A stretch of DNA of 64,000 bases, from positions 1,883,397 through 1,947,396 of the forward strand of contig JAREIK010002991.1 of NCBI GenBank assembly GCA_029783825.1, in the 5' to 3' direction. Origin of the DNA: Sapria himalayana. Lineage: Eukaryota; Streptophyta; Magnoliopsida; Malpighiales; Rafflesiaceae. The translations under genes and the position numbers were made by a program. The notes beneath the pieces are model-generated. The model worked only from the letters and a program-made list of their open reading frames with translations, did no database searches and was not told where the DNA came from. Below are positions 1-14,200 of the stretch, piece after piece; position 1 is the first letter of the stretch; every line of letters begins with the position of its first letter.

Positions 1-387
1 AACTCAAAAACACCCGATATCATAAGCAATGGTTATTCATGACAAAATTTTCATCAGCTCTAGTAACTCACCAAGAAGTGGTCGCCACATTTACTATTTA
101 TCAGCAATATTATTATATTAAGTTTTCTATTTCCTTTTGAAAAATATAAAAATGATGAAATGGATAAGAAAAATTAGTCACGTCAACAATAAATCACTAT
201 TTTACGGATATCTGCTATATAGACTTGAGTAGGACTTGAAGAAGCGCCGCAAAAGCTACTTATATAGCTCACCTTTTCTACAATCTTAACAAGCCCAAAA
301 AAGTAAAAAGCTGCAGAACAAAAAGTAAAACGAATGGCTCTAAAATTAGCAACAAGCCCAAAAACTAATCTATGCTGTGCACCTTAC

Positions 388-518
388 TTTGAATGAGGCT
401 CACACGAATAGCGCATCAACGAAGGGATCAACTTCCTTGGATTTAAATTCCGAGCTGAGATCCAGGATTCCACCGTTTCATATGCATCAAGCATTATGAG
501 ATCCGAAGCAAACTTATA
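388..518 (-). CDS. VPS18: VPS18 exon 16, last exon in window (residues 568-610)
   Basis: The acceptor is CACTGTAG. The peptide includes YKFASDLIMLDAYETVESWI and LNPRKLIPSLMRY, and ends CEPHS plus AA at donor GTAAGG. The next exon (expected to carry the conserved EVIKYLEFCVH-like segment) was not found in bases 1-387, so it lies outside. Confidence 0.5.
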
Positions 519-3500
519 CTACAGTGAAAACATTGGGGATAACTTTAAAAAACATGAGCAAGTTTGTTAAAGCCTATCAAAAATACCCAAAGCAAGAAAA
601 ATAATACGAAAATGGATTTTATTACAGACAAGTGAACTTGCAATATGAAAATTTGTTGAAGCCTATAAAAAGTACCTGAAGGCCTACAGGAACTGCTGGT
701 CTGCTAAGTAGTTCTAGAGCTTGTCTGGCTTTTCCTTGCTGCATTTGAATACCATGATGTTCAAGTAATATTTTCATATAGACACGTCATCTACAACTAT
801 CACTGAGAGATACGATGGAGAACACAATTTATGCAAGTAGCAATTCGCACAACAGCCATGTGGGTCCCGAATATGGCAGATCATGAGAGAGAGAAAGTTG
901 AGAGATATGAGAGAGTAGGAAAAACTCCCTCAGAGTAGCCATCATAGAAAGGCATTAAGCACCTTAAAGATATGCTGAATATTATATCCCAGGCAGGGGG
1001 ACTGAGTTTCAGCTTTTTAAGATTCAGATGCAATTGCTATTTGTGGGAAAAAGCCTGAAGGACCCCTCTCAAGAGTGGCTACATATTTGAGTTAATGTCT
1101 AGGTATCACCCGTCTATCAGTATGTACTGTCACTCCGGACTCCCAAAAGAACATGCAGCATTGTGCAAGAGAATTTTTAAAAAATATGAATAGGGATGTG
1201 CTTGGGCAGAGGTGCAAGCCCATGAACCCGTGAGAGAATGAAAAGTGGCATTGCGCAACAGAAATTAAAAACCTACAATTTTTTGGCACCATGGCTACAT
1301 AGTTTTAAAAAGCGCAAGGCGCAAATGTTTCTTGGAGCCTTGAGGCGCAACGCGCACCTAAGTCATGGGATTTTGTGAAGAAAAATATGACTTTAGATGC
1401 ACATAAATTTTTATTAAATATGATTCTATTGATAAAGAAATAAAAATTCCTAATATTTAAATAAATTTTAATAAAAAAAAATAAATGAAATTATATAAAT
1501 TTCAATATATAATTACAAATTTTGAGAATAAATATATTTTTTAAAAAAAAACTATAATATATAAGGCATGCCTCTTCAGTAAGGCGGCATGCCTTGGAAG
1601 GCGAGGCGCTATAGCTAAGGAATGATTGTGCCTTGAGCCTAGGCACGCCTTAAGCGTGCCTTTCACAACTATGCATGACTATTGCAGTCATAGGGTGCTA
1701 TTTTTATGATTCAAGAGATATTAAAGTATAATGCATAAAAAAATATCAAAAAATTGAAACATTAAAACATGAAAAAATGGATTTCTTAATAACATATAAA
1801 ACATGCAATATATTTTTATAATTCAAAAATGAGTCCCAACAAAAATTTAGATATTGTATTAAAATGATGTGTATTTTAAATTTTTGATAAAATTTCATGA
1901 TTGCATGATTAGTTTATAGAGATAGAATGAATGATCAATATTTTAAATATTTAATTTTTATCTCAACAGCCACAATAATAAATATATAGTGTCCCACGTA
2001 CTTATTAAACATATTATTAATATTGCATATATATTTAAGTATAATATAATAGGTGAGAGTGTACACAGACAAAAATATATTTGTTATATAATAAAAAATC
2101 TTTAAAATTTTCATCATAAAAATTCATACATCATAATTTAAATCATCGAAAAAAAATTCGTTAATATTAGTATTAACTTATTTAGATATTAAATGTTAGT
2201 AACCAATACATAATTCCAATAAGTATAATTTTAATAATATCTTATATTCATTTGGAATTTTTTTAGGCCAGCTGAGAAATATAAATTATTAATAGTAACA
2301 ATTGCACGTCGGTCGAGTTCAATGTTATAAGTGACCATTCACTTTGTCTGGTTCAGAATTCAGATCGCCACAGCTTATAGTTTCAATATGGGTATAATCA
2401 TATTTTTGAATATCATACACTTCTAGATCTTTTTACTTTATCTTAAAGATTCATTCATGGATCTTCTTAATTTTCTAAACATAATATATCTTTAATGATA
2501 TATGATCATAGTATATTCCTCATATATGAAATCACATTCATAACTAGAGAAAAAATAGACTCAAATATTACGAGACACTAGAGGGAGGAGTGAATATATT
2601 AAGAATTATTTTAAATAGCACAAAAAATATAAATTTATATGATTTTTATCAACTTAAAATATCTAATTTTTTGTCACTTAGAATAAAATAAAAAAGTAAT
2701 CAGTGACTACGTAACTCAATAGCTCACTCATATATAACGAACCTCCATATTGTTTATCGCTAGCAAACTAAATCATAAAATCATCATCTCTGATTATGAT
2801 ATTAATCATCATAATCAGAAGCTCATTAAAATTATTATATTTATTTTTATAATATTTATATAAATTATTTAATTATTTATAAATCTTATTCTCTAAATAA
2901 TAATATTTATTCATACAAGTAGACATGTATTAATAGTATTTTTCATCACTTTCACCTTGTTCTTAAAATTCATACATACAGTCAACAATAAAATGATAAA
3001 TACATGGCCAAAAATTTAAATATTTATTTTTCGTCTTAATAGTAATGACACAAAAATCAAGATATTTTCTATATATGTTAAAGTGATTAATAATGTATTA
3101 TATGCACTTAGTATAATATATGTGATAGAAGGTCATACAAATGAACAAACTTTAATGTCGTGCATTGGGCCAGGCACAACATTTTTGTGTCTTGCCTCGA
3201 GATGGGCCCGTGGGCCGAGGCCACCAAACCCCAATGACAGCCCTATCATGGGTGCTAGAGACAGTCAACTGCAAGAAGCTTTGTATATAATAGTTATTGA
3301 GGAGGTTAGGTATTGAATTTATTATATCACATGATGGCTAGTCAACAAGGCATATAACATACAATATGATATTTCACGAACAAACAAACTATGTAAAAGG
3401 AAATTACTAATTGAAAACAAAATTAATCAGGACAAATTAATCGAAAATGATTACTAATTGGGCTGTGCTAGGATTGTAATTTATCACAGTGCCATGTTCG

Positions 3501-6500
3501 ACCATATCATCCTTAAATTATAGCATAACCTTGCGCTGGAATTAACAGGTGAAAATTTTAACATTGCAGAAAAAAGTAGACCAGCAATGAGAACCACAAA
3601 AAAAAAAAAAAAAATCAATTGGACAAACTTGAAAACAAAATCAATTGGGAAACTAGTATTAAATTTTCAGAGAAAATGGATGCAATGTTAAATAACAAAA
3701 CTTTAAATAATTGGAATCAATTGGCAAAACAAAATCAATCTTCACATGCCTGAATGTAATGCTGAATAACAATTTCATATCGCTCCTTCAGGCCAGCATA
3801 ATACACCAGTTCTTCAACCTGACCATAGCTGCAAAAACAAAGTAAAATATTTTAAAATACAGTTTTTAAATTATTTTAAAATACAGTATTTTAAATATAT
3901 GTAAGAGGGTGTTAGAAGCTGTAATGGGAGGGGGTAGGGGTTAGAAGGTTTAAATATATATTTTTTATATTTTAATTATTATTGTTTGTATAATATATAT
4001 ATATAATATAATAAACAAATAATTTATTTTAATTTTAAATACATAATTATAAGAATAATAAATTATATGCAATATTAAAATATGAAATATATAAATATGA
4101 AATATAAATTTAAAATACATTTTTTTTATTTATTTTAATTTCTGTTAATGGATAATATTTGTATTTATTTTTTTTTTCATGCTATATCCTAGTCATATCC
4201 GTATCCTAGTTTTTTGAAATTTTCTGTGTCCCCGTATCCTGCCGTGTCGTATCCCCGTGTTCGTATCCGTGTCCGTGCTACTTAGGGTATAAGTGTGTTC
4301 AAATTGAAATATATATGTTTATTCTCAGATATTATATCGACTAGTATTATTAAAGCTCAGTAAGAATGTAAATTGTATAATTCAACACACCACCATTTTA
4401 ATATCTTAGAGAGTCACATAAAGTTCTGTAGCAGAAGTTCAAAATTAGTACAAACTGCCATTATAAACAAATAATGAGTGTACAATGACCAAATAACATC
4501 AAGCATTGGCTGCTGAGAAATTTAATGAGCACGATTACCTCTCTAAAAGTTTCATCGTAGTTGCCTCATCCAAAACGTCCTTGCAGTCACTGAGGAAAGC
4601 ACGAAACTCTTGAATGATTGACTGATACTGGGAACCCTTGATCTCTGCCGGACCATCTTCCTCCAGAAGCAAGCGGTTGATCTAAAAATCATGATCACGA
4701 AGAACAAGTTAATGTTAATATTGTTCGATATAAAGTCGGTCACAGGATAATCGGTCGCATGATAACATGAAAGATATAGTGAAATCTTGCAATGTAAGAC
4801 ACTAAGCGCGGGTTACTCAAAGCATGTCAGTGCGGCAGCAACTTAGATCTGCCTCCATGCTTTATGATTGTAAATTTTTAAAAATTCAACCAAAGAAAAA
4901 AAATTCAACAATGAAGAATACACACACACACACTCACACACACACACACACTCATACACACACACACACACTCATACACACACACACACACACTCATACA
5001 CACACACACACATAATTTGCAACAGAGAGAGATGTAACATTTTTTTATGATAAAAATGAAAATTTTAAAGTTCTAAATGAACTAGAAGATCACTAATTAA
5101 TAAAACATAAAATGACAAAAAACAGCTTCAATAAACATCAATTAAAATGACAATGTAAATTTTTTATTCGAAAATAAAATAAATACCCATAATATTGAGC
5201 AATCGTTTATTATTAACAGCACTGTGTGTTGATAAAAGAATGCTGAAACGCAATAATGCATCCATGCTTATGTATTCTGCCACGAGTTGATACATAAATA
5301 TTGGTACAACAACCATATTATAAAAAAAACAATGTGACAAGCCTTTCCAAATTTTAATTAAATTAAATGATTAACTAAAAAAATAATGATTCAGACTCTT
5401 TTATATGATACTATTGTCATAGCTCATGTTATGAGTTTATATTGATTCTAGTATTGATAATTTTCTATTAATTAAAAAAAAAAACATAAATTTCTCATTT
5501 GAAAAAAATATAATATTCTGACATGGACCATCCATTTGTTCTGGCAAATTTCCAGCCTGAGTCGAAGAAACTAATGAGTTGTAGAAGGCCGAGGATCAAA
5601 AAGAATTAAAGGATTAACATATTTTTCATATAAAAATAATTAATTATGTTTACAATATAAAAAATATAAAAAAGTTGACAAATTTGATTTTTTTCATTTG
5701 GCGAGTGACTGTCACATGCCATAATATTTAAAAATCACAATTTAAGGGCATGTGCACCTCACGCGCCCCTCATTTTATTAATTCAATTAAATTTAAATTG
5801 GGTTGGGTTCAGACAATAACGATCCAACTCGAGTAAATGAATTTATAAAAAAAATATCTTTTCAATAAAAAACATATTGGGAAAAGCGTTGCGATCAGGA
5901 CCATGGGACAGCACGCGAATGACTCAGAAGCCGTTGACATTTCTCTCCGCAAATGAGACCATGCCATGAGCCACGGGCCCATTGATGTTGCATGTGTCAT
6001 ATCATGCACATGCACGCATGTTACAACCCATAAGTCAAGGAATATTTTTCTACACGTGGGTCTCACCTGGCAATTGGCTATTACCTCATATGGTCCAGCA
6101 CTTAATCCAACAAATAAAAGAATTCTATCCAATTTAAAATTAAATAAAAATATTACAAAAAAAAAAAACATTTAAATAAATTTATAAATAAATATTAAAT
6201 ATTTTTCAATTTCTAAAACAACAAAAATTCTCTCCTCCTCTCTCTTTCTTTAATGCTCACTCTCTACAAATTCAAACTTTCAATTTTCTTCTTGTATTTT
6301 TTATAAGTTATTTTCATAATCACTTACATTTTATAATTAACAATATTGAATATTTGGCCTCGGGAATCATAGTCCACATCCACTAAACTGCAATAGCAGA
6401 TAAAAGATATATAAATTTACAAGATACAAATTTACTATATATTTTAATAAAAACTAAAAATAGAATTAAAAAATCTATTTTAATCATTATTCTATGAAAA

Positions 6501-9500
6501 ATAAAATATATTAATTGATAATTATAATAATTTTAAAATTAAGATTTTAAATAAGTTTGATATATATCATAAGAAATCAAATTTTTAGCGATGCCAAATA
6601 AGTCATTTTGAATCATGTCAGACTAGGTCGCATCATGTCAAACTCACCACGCCACACACAAAGCATGACTCAAACCCATGCAAGCCTAAGTTAGTCTAGG
6701 TTCATTCAAGGCTACTTTGGGTAAGCCTGGGTTCATTCTAAGCAAGCCTGGGTCACATCCAGGCAAGCATGGTCCATACCAGTCAAGCATGGATCAGGTC
6801 CAAGTTAGCAAGGTTCGCTGCAAGCAAGCCTGGTTTGTTCGAGACTATCCTAAGTTAGCTAGCCAGACCAAAACCAGCCCACATTGTCATGCATGTTGTG
6901 TCGTTCCATGTAGCATGTTAAGTGGCACGCTGGCCAAAAACTCTGTCTTGGACAAGCCCGAGCCGTGCCAAGGGCCGGCCTGGCACTATTCCATGCATAG
7001 TTCCAGTCAAGTCAGCCCATGCCATGGTCCAATTTTTGTGGGTTGGGCCATGTAATGTCACAGATCACTGGCCCATTTAGGGACATCTATCTAAAATTAA
7101 TTTCAAGTACAAATAAAAAGGCTAGGATACACAAATAAACATTTCGAGTATAAATTATTTTATCATATTTAAAAAACAAATATCAGATAAATGATCCAAA
7201 AACCAATATAAGTATTAAAAAAAAAAACTTTTAACTTCAAAACAAACGGTTACATGAAACACCTAAAGAGACACACCAAATAATGCTATAAAAAGTATAG
7301 CAAATTATGAAAGATCGAAAACTAGTTGATTCTATATAAAATATATTCAACGACTTTATCATAGGATTCTTAAGTTGACTTGTAGTACTGATATAATAAA
7401 AAAATATCTACTTAAAAAATAATTAATAATTAATAAACTTAAAATTATATTTACCTAATAATAATTATCTACTTAAAATTATATATCATAATTCACTATA
7501 TTGATTTTAAGTAGACTGTAGACATTATAAAAAAATATTAAAATTTCATGAAATCATCAAATCTCTTGAAAATCATGTCATATATGAGAGTCTTATGATG
7601 ATCTTCAACAAATATAAAATACAAAATAAAATTTATAAAATAATATTTAATAATATTTTAAATAATAATGTCATTATAAATATATTCATAAGAATCATGA
7701 ACTAGAATCTCATAGCTAAGATTTTTTAAGTTAGATGTGCATGTCACATAATAAACCTAAAAGTATAATCACACTTAACAATAATTTCACCATCATTCAA
7801 ATAAATTAAAAATACATATGAATGTCAACCAGTCCAGTCGGCCATGGCACAAAACAATTCATCCATTCCTAACATGGCATGGCATAGTTCAAAAAATTGG
7901 CTGGGCACAATACGATTCAAAAAGATTGGCCTAGCATGACACAACACTATATTTCGTGTGCTAGCTTCAGTCGTGTTTACCAAGTCAGCTAGCTTGGCTT
8001 GACTTAGGTTAGCATGGACTGAATTCAAATTAGCGTAGCCTGACCAAGCCTGACCTGGCCTTAACCTAAACTAGCTTGGTCTTACTCAAGTTAGTCTGGC
8101 CATGTCTGATACAGCTTGGCACAACCCGCCTAAAAGCAATGCCAACGGGCCAAGTCGGGTTGCCCATTTTGAATATTAACATGATCAAGAGAAAATATGC
8201 CAAATAATTAAGAAAAAAACAGTTAGAAATAAAAAAAAATACTTACGCAAAAGATATGAGAAGTCCAAATTCAATATTTTTTTATGTAATACAATTAAAA
8301 AAATTAAAATCTATATTACAATTAATTGTATCATGTGACTTCTTCTATGATATGATAGAGAATTTATCTAGTATAAATTCAACGATCATAGTTGCAGACG
8401 TTGGAGGGGCTGCTAACCATCCATGAGCACATTGCTCTGTAAACAGATAAAAGCAACAAAAAAAATATCCCATGCATCCCACCCCAAGCATAACCACCCT
8501 TTCTAAAAATTCTAACTAACTCAGAAAAGACCCAAATGCCCTCCTACTCCTTCATGTTGGACCTCTTTGGACATTTGAAATATGTGAAGCACAGTGAAGG
8601 TCTAACAAATTCATCAACGAAAATACTTACTTGAGATAAATATAAAAAACTCATTTCTAAAACAATATTAAAAACTAGGCGTCAAGTAAGTTGAATGGCT
8701 CGAGCCCGACTAGTGTCTGGTAAGAAAATATCATGTTGGGTTCAGCATGACATGGTCCAAAATTGTGTTGGGACCGCACTCGTACTAGCACACGGCATGA
8801 TTCATGCTGTGTTGGGACCACATGAGGCCTCATGTCATGATGGGCAAAGCCAACATGCATGGCACGTGACACTCTATGACTTGAGCGAAGCACCACTACC
8901 CACACTATGCGCGCACAACTCGTTGTACAAGCACTACCACAGTGCGCTAGCCAACACGGCCAAAACTGCCTCTCTTTTTTTGTTTCAAATTGGTCTGCGC
9001 TTCTTCTAGGGGTTGTAACTCTTACCCACATATACACTTAATGCTCTAATACCATATAATAAGTTGAAATACAAAAAATAAAAATACTCGTATAAAAATA
9101 TAATACAACAAAAATTAATATATAATAGAAAAAATAATGAGACAACTCACAAGTTGAATGTTCCAATCAAAAATATCAAAAATAAATAAAAAATACATAA
9201 AAAACTACAACATAAATATATGTATAAAAATTAACAAAAATAAAAATATTATTGATTCAAATGAGATTCAATTTCTTTCATATCTTAAAACACAAAAAAT
9301 AACGTTAATGACTCAAATAGTAAACATTTGCAACTTCAACGTTGAACCGCCAATATGTAGGAGTAGGACATGTAATATTTAAGAATAAATTACAATCAAC
9401 AACATTATTATCAAACAAGTTTTATCCTAACTAGTTGGAATCAGATGTATTGATCATATTTTCTAATCAATTTTGTTAAAAATTAGTTACTCTCAATTCT

Positions 9501-11195
9501 TTAATTATTAAATTTTTTTATAATTTCTATAAAATTTTTTCTAGACCTGCCTAGAGTTATTTTTCTAATGTTTACTCAAATAATTTCACATTTTCTAACA
9601 GGTGTATATAGGATATGAGAATCCACCTCATACGATTCTCTCTTATCATATTATCTTAGAGGTGTCAAACGGGCCGTGACGGGCCGTCCTGGCCCTTTTT
9701 ATTAGGGCACGATCGTGCTTCCGTGCCAGGAAGGGCACGGTTTAAAAAAATTGGGCCGTGCACGGCCCGCAGGTACGGCGGGCCGAGCCGTGCCTTGCCG
9801 GGCCAGCTCGGGCTTGCCTGACCAAGAGGTTCGGGATACGGGGGACCGCGGGTCGAGTCGAATCAAACCCGACCCGCGGCCTTTTTTTGCGGGAGGGGCA
9901 TCGTGGGGTCGGGCTCATAGGACACCCGGCACGGGATAAACCCGTGCCGGTGCGCCATGCACGAGCCGAACCGTGCCGGGCCAGGCACGGACCCGGCCAA
10001 GGAATTTTTCCATGCCGGGCCGGCCCAGCCCGGTTGACACCTCTATATTATCTATAGGATTTATTTTAATTTTTTTTTCTAATAATTTTAATTTTTATTT
10101 TATCATTCATAGTCTTTTCACACATCTATCTTATCATTTACATCTTCATTTTCATCTCTGTTAGACTAATCACATAACTCTCTATTTGGTAAATATATTT
10201 TTACTTAGCACAGAGCCTAGATACTTGATATTATTGACATTTATTATTTCTTGATTTCATATTTTATCTAATATAATTGAACTAATGTTTCACGAACATT
10301 TTATTATAACTAATCATATACCTCCTATGATTAAAGTTCTACTATTTTATTTTCAAATAATTATTTGAAAAATCTATATAATTCTACTTTCTACGACATG
10401 TTCATTAAAACGAATCTATATTGAGTACTTAAATTCTCCTTTAGTATAACTTTATAATCTTTACAAGATCTTTAATTTTATCCCTTAATATAAAAAAAAA
10501 ATCTATACAAATCTCACCAGAATCTTTTTTTAATATCACCAAGAATTCCTCCGTCTTCCTAAAATAGATTAGAATGTTATCTTTTATGCCTTCATTCATA
10601 ATTATATTAATATTATTCATATTTATTTCATTACCCATATATCAGAGCTTATAAACTTTATGGTAACAATTAACTCTGAGTACGTATCATTCAATTACCC
10701 AAAATTTCAAGAATCCATCTTAAACTATTAGCATAAGTTAACTTCTTTCCCCACTCTTATCTAAATATTAGTTTAGGAAACCTTGCCATTATTTCATTAC
10801 GATCATATGGCATTGCTATGGTCCTTGCCATCCACTAAATTCAGACAATGTGCCGCATTGCTTATGACTTCCAAGAAATCTTGTTTCACTTCGAAAATTA
10901 ATTGCAATATGACTTCAAGATTGTTCATACGAGTCGAACTAAATATTAGTTTTTAAACATTCTTCATAATGAAACATCCTATCAATGCATTTGAATAATC
11001 TTTCTCACACCTCATCAATATCATAGAACTTACAGTATGTAAAGATCGATGAAGTTGAAATATTTATCTTGCATCAATTTTCTTTTCATGTCCCCAAAAT
11101 TAAATGAACAAAAAATATTTCTTCCAAAAAACCTATGGGTCCCAAAAAATGAACAAAAAATACATATGGGAAACCATATAAATGTGGGTATGTGC

Positions 11196-11239
<44 letters not shown>

Positions 11240-14200
11240 AAACATTTACATGTATATAAAAGTGTATGTGGGTGTAAGTGTATTTATTTACATTAAACAT
11301 GTGTGTGTGTTCATAAAAGTATGTGAGTATGTTTGTGCATGCGTCATGTGTGTGTCAAGTGTACATGTAAGAGTATGCAATAAAATAACAAGACCTTGTC
11401 CAAGTATAATTCAGTTGCCCATGTAGAAATCAATGTTATTTGGCACTTATCACTCTTTGCAAGAATATCAAGCCTCCGCAACAAGAAAGTTCTAAGAGCA
11501 TCCTGAAAACAAATAAAAAAGAGAACTTTTACCAAAATTTTAAAAAGTTTCATCTGAAACACATCTAAGTATGCGTGAGAAGTGTGTGTGTGCGTACATA
11601 ATTCAATTGCACATGAAAGAATGAATATATGACTTTGGAAATCAGACATAATAAAACCAATGTGTGTGCGTGTTATACACATTGGCCCAATTATGTGAAT
11701 GTACTCCTAGCACAAAAGCCCTTAATCTAAATTTGTCAAAACTCCACGTCATTATATCAACATAACTCTACACACGAGCCCAATATAGAATCAGATATTC
11801 CTTAGAAAAGAGTTACAATGAACATATGATCTACCACTAGTCTGGAACACAGTTCTCCAGCTGAAAGCCTAGTTGCGTCTAGGTCTGCTAAAATGGAAAG
11901 AAACTCCAGCAGACCAATGAAAGATAATTCAAATACCTGTTCACCTACACTAATAAACTTCAGTGCAGCTTCCTCAAATGACATTGCATGCATTATCTGC
12001 AAAATGCAACAAAGTTGTCTTGAAATTCCATCCTAGAAAATACAAAAAAAAAAAAAAGAAAAAAAAAAACCATGAGGCAGCACATATGCCACAAAAAAAG
12101 CCACGTACATCAAAATTATTTACCAATGCACACACATAATAATTACATTGAAGAAATTCAGAACACATAAATATTTATAAACATCACTAAAAACTCAATA
12201 AATCAAAGTATGAGTGAAAACCCTGGAACAAAGTATATTCAAGTTGGGGTTATCTACATGTTAGGTACTTCCATCAATACAATAACTATTAGCCGATACA
12301 ACTTTAAAATCATCATGAAAATATCTATTAGTTTATCTACTGTGAGAACATATGCAGCAATCATAGACACATCATAGTCTTCTCCCTAAAGGAAAAGTAA
12401 TTGACATTTATATATTTCATATACTCTTAAAATATTAAATTAGAAACTACACGTATTACTGTCTAACAATCATAATAAAAAATTATGAAAAAAAAATTGA
12501 TATCTCAAATCAAAAAATATTTATTATCCTAAATATTTTATGAATAAGTATCCTCGCCAATCTAAACTATATTTTTGTAATAGATTTTCATATAATAATT
12601 TATATCTTATTATTTCAAGAAACAAATTTATTTTCATATAAACAATAAAAAAATTATATTCAATCTGCAAGACAAATTGGTGCTTAATCCTAGTTGTTAA
12701 ATCAAGATTCGAATCGAGAATCGAAATTCTTGATTAGTGAATTGAGAATCGAATCGAACCATGAATTAAATTTTTTATGATTTTTTTCCACGCTAATTAA
12801 TTCTTATTTACTACAGTAGATAATTTTTTTTTAATATTTTAATTTTAAATTTTGTGATTTTTTTGGTATTTTATTTTTTTTTCACCTTAAATTCTTAATA
12901 TCAAAGGTTGAAGTTACTTTTTTTCACATTAATTAATTCATAAAGTTGATAATTTTATTTTGATATTTTAGATTTTATTTTTATGACTTTTTAGGATCTT
13001 GATCCCTTAAAAATTAGTATTAAATCAATTCATTTGAGTCTATTTGTGATTCATTGATTCGGTGATTCAGTCTTTGATTCATACATATTTTTGATTCTTT
13101 TAAAGAATCAGATCGTTTATTCTCTGAATCAAAAATCAAATCATGAATCATATAATATTGATAACAATATATCCAACTTGAATATGAACCTCCATTTAAC
13201 TACAAGTATACATCAACATAAAAAGAAATCCAAAGATCTCATTATTTCTTCATAAACCTATGTGCACAAAAAAATTCTTCATTTAAAAATTGTTTTTAAA
13301 GATCTAACAAATAACTAATTATATTGACTACATATATTATAGTAGATCTTATAATAATTAGATAATTAATCTTCCCTATAATTACAATTAAAAACCACAA
13401 AAAAAATTTACACAACTAAACTTAATAAAAATAAGTGTAAAGAGAAGTTCTTATTTATTTATTTATGAGTAAAGATTAAGAGTATCAAATTGGAAAGAAA
13501 AAAAAAGTTAAGATCTCTTGTCATATTTCATAAAGGTATTCATTGACTAACTTTATGTCTAAATATATGTTTTAGTAATTATCACATCTTGAATCTTATC
13601 CATTAAAAAGTAGTCAACTTCTATGAGTTTCATCCATTCAAGAAAAATAGAATAGAAGACAATGTATGTTGTTGACTAACTATTAGATTAAACAATAGTA
13701 GGAAAAAAAGTAAATTCTTGATCACTACCAATATCAAATCCAAGGTATATCCCAGGTAACTATGATCATCATGAAATTTGTTTTTATATTAAATCTTAAA
13801 ACAACCTTATACTTCATATTTTTCCAAGAGATAAATTATCTCTAAGAAAAGTAAAAATTTTATTTTGAACCTACATTAAGTGCATGATGATGTCCACCTT
13901 GAAAATCAAATATCTATGTAATTGAAAATTATTATTAAAAAAGATCTTAAATCTAAAAGACTTACTCATATATCTTGGTATGTGAAACAATATGTGTGAG
14001 TAAACTTACAGATAAAAATCTAAGAAAAAACTAATTAAATTGATTAGATATACTAAGATTATTCTAATAATAATAAGTTGATAAATTTTTCCTAAAATTT
14101 TGATATAAATAATAGAATCTATCAAAACAATCATATCAGAAATAAAAATAATATTTGAATCAAAAATAAATAAATGATGAAACACATCCCTAAAGTTAAA

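Noticed and set aside
4824..5015. Poly Thr-His protein
   Set aside because: A translation of the (CA)n microsatellite.
9715..10057. Open frames rich in Arg, Gly, Pro and Ala
   Set aside because: They lie wholly within a GC-rich hAT miniature; the open frames follow from lack of AT-rich stop codons.
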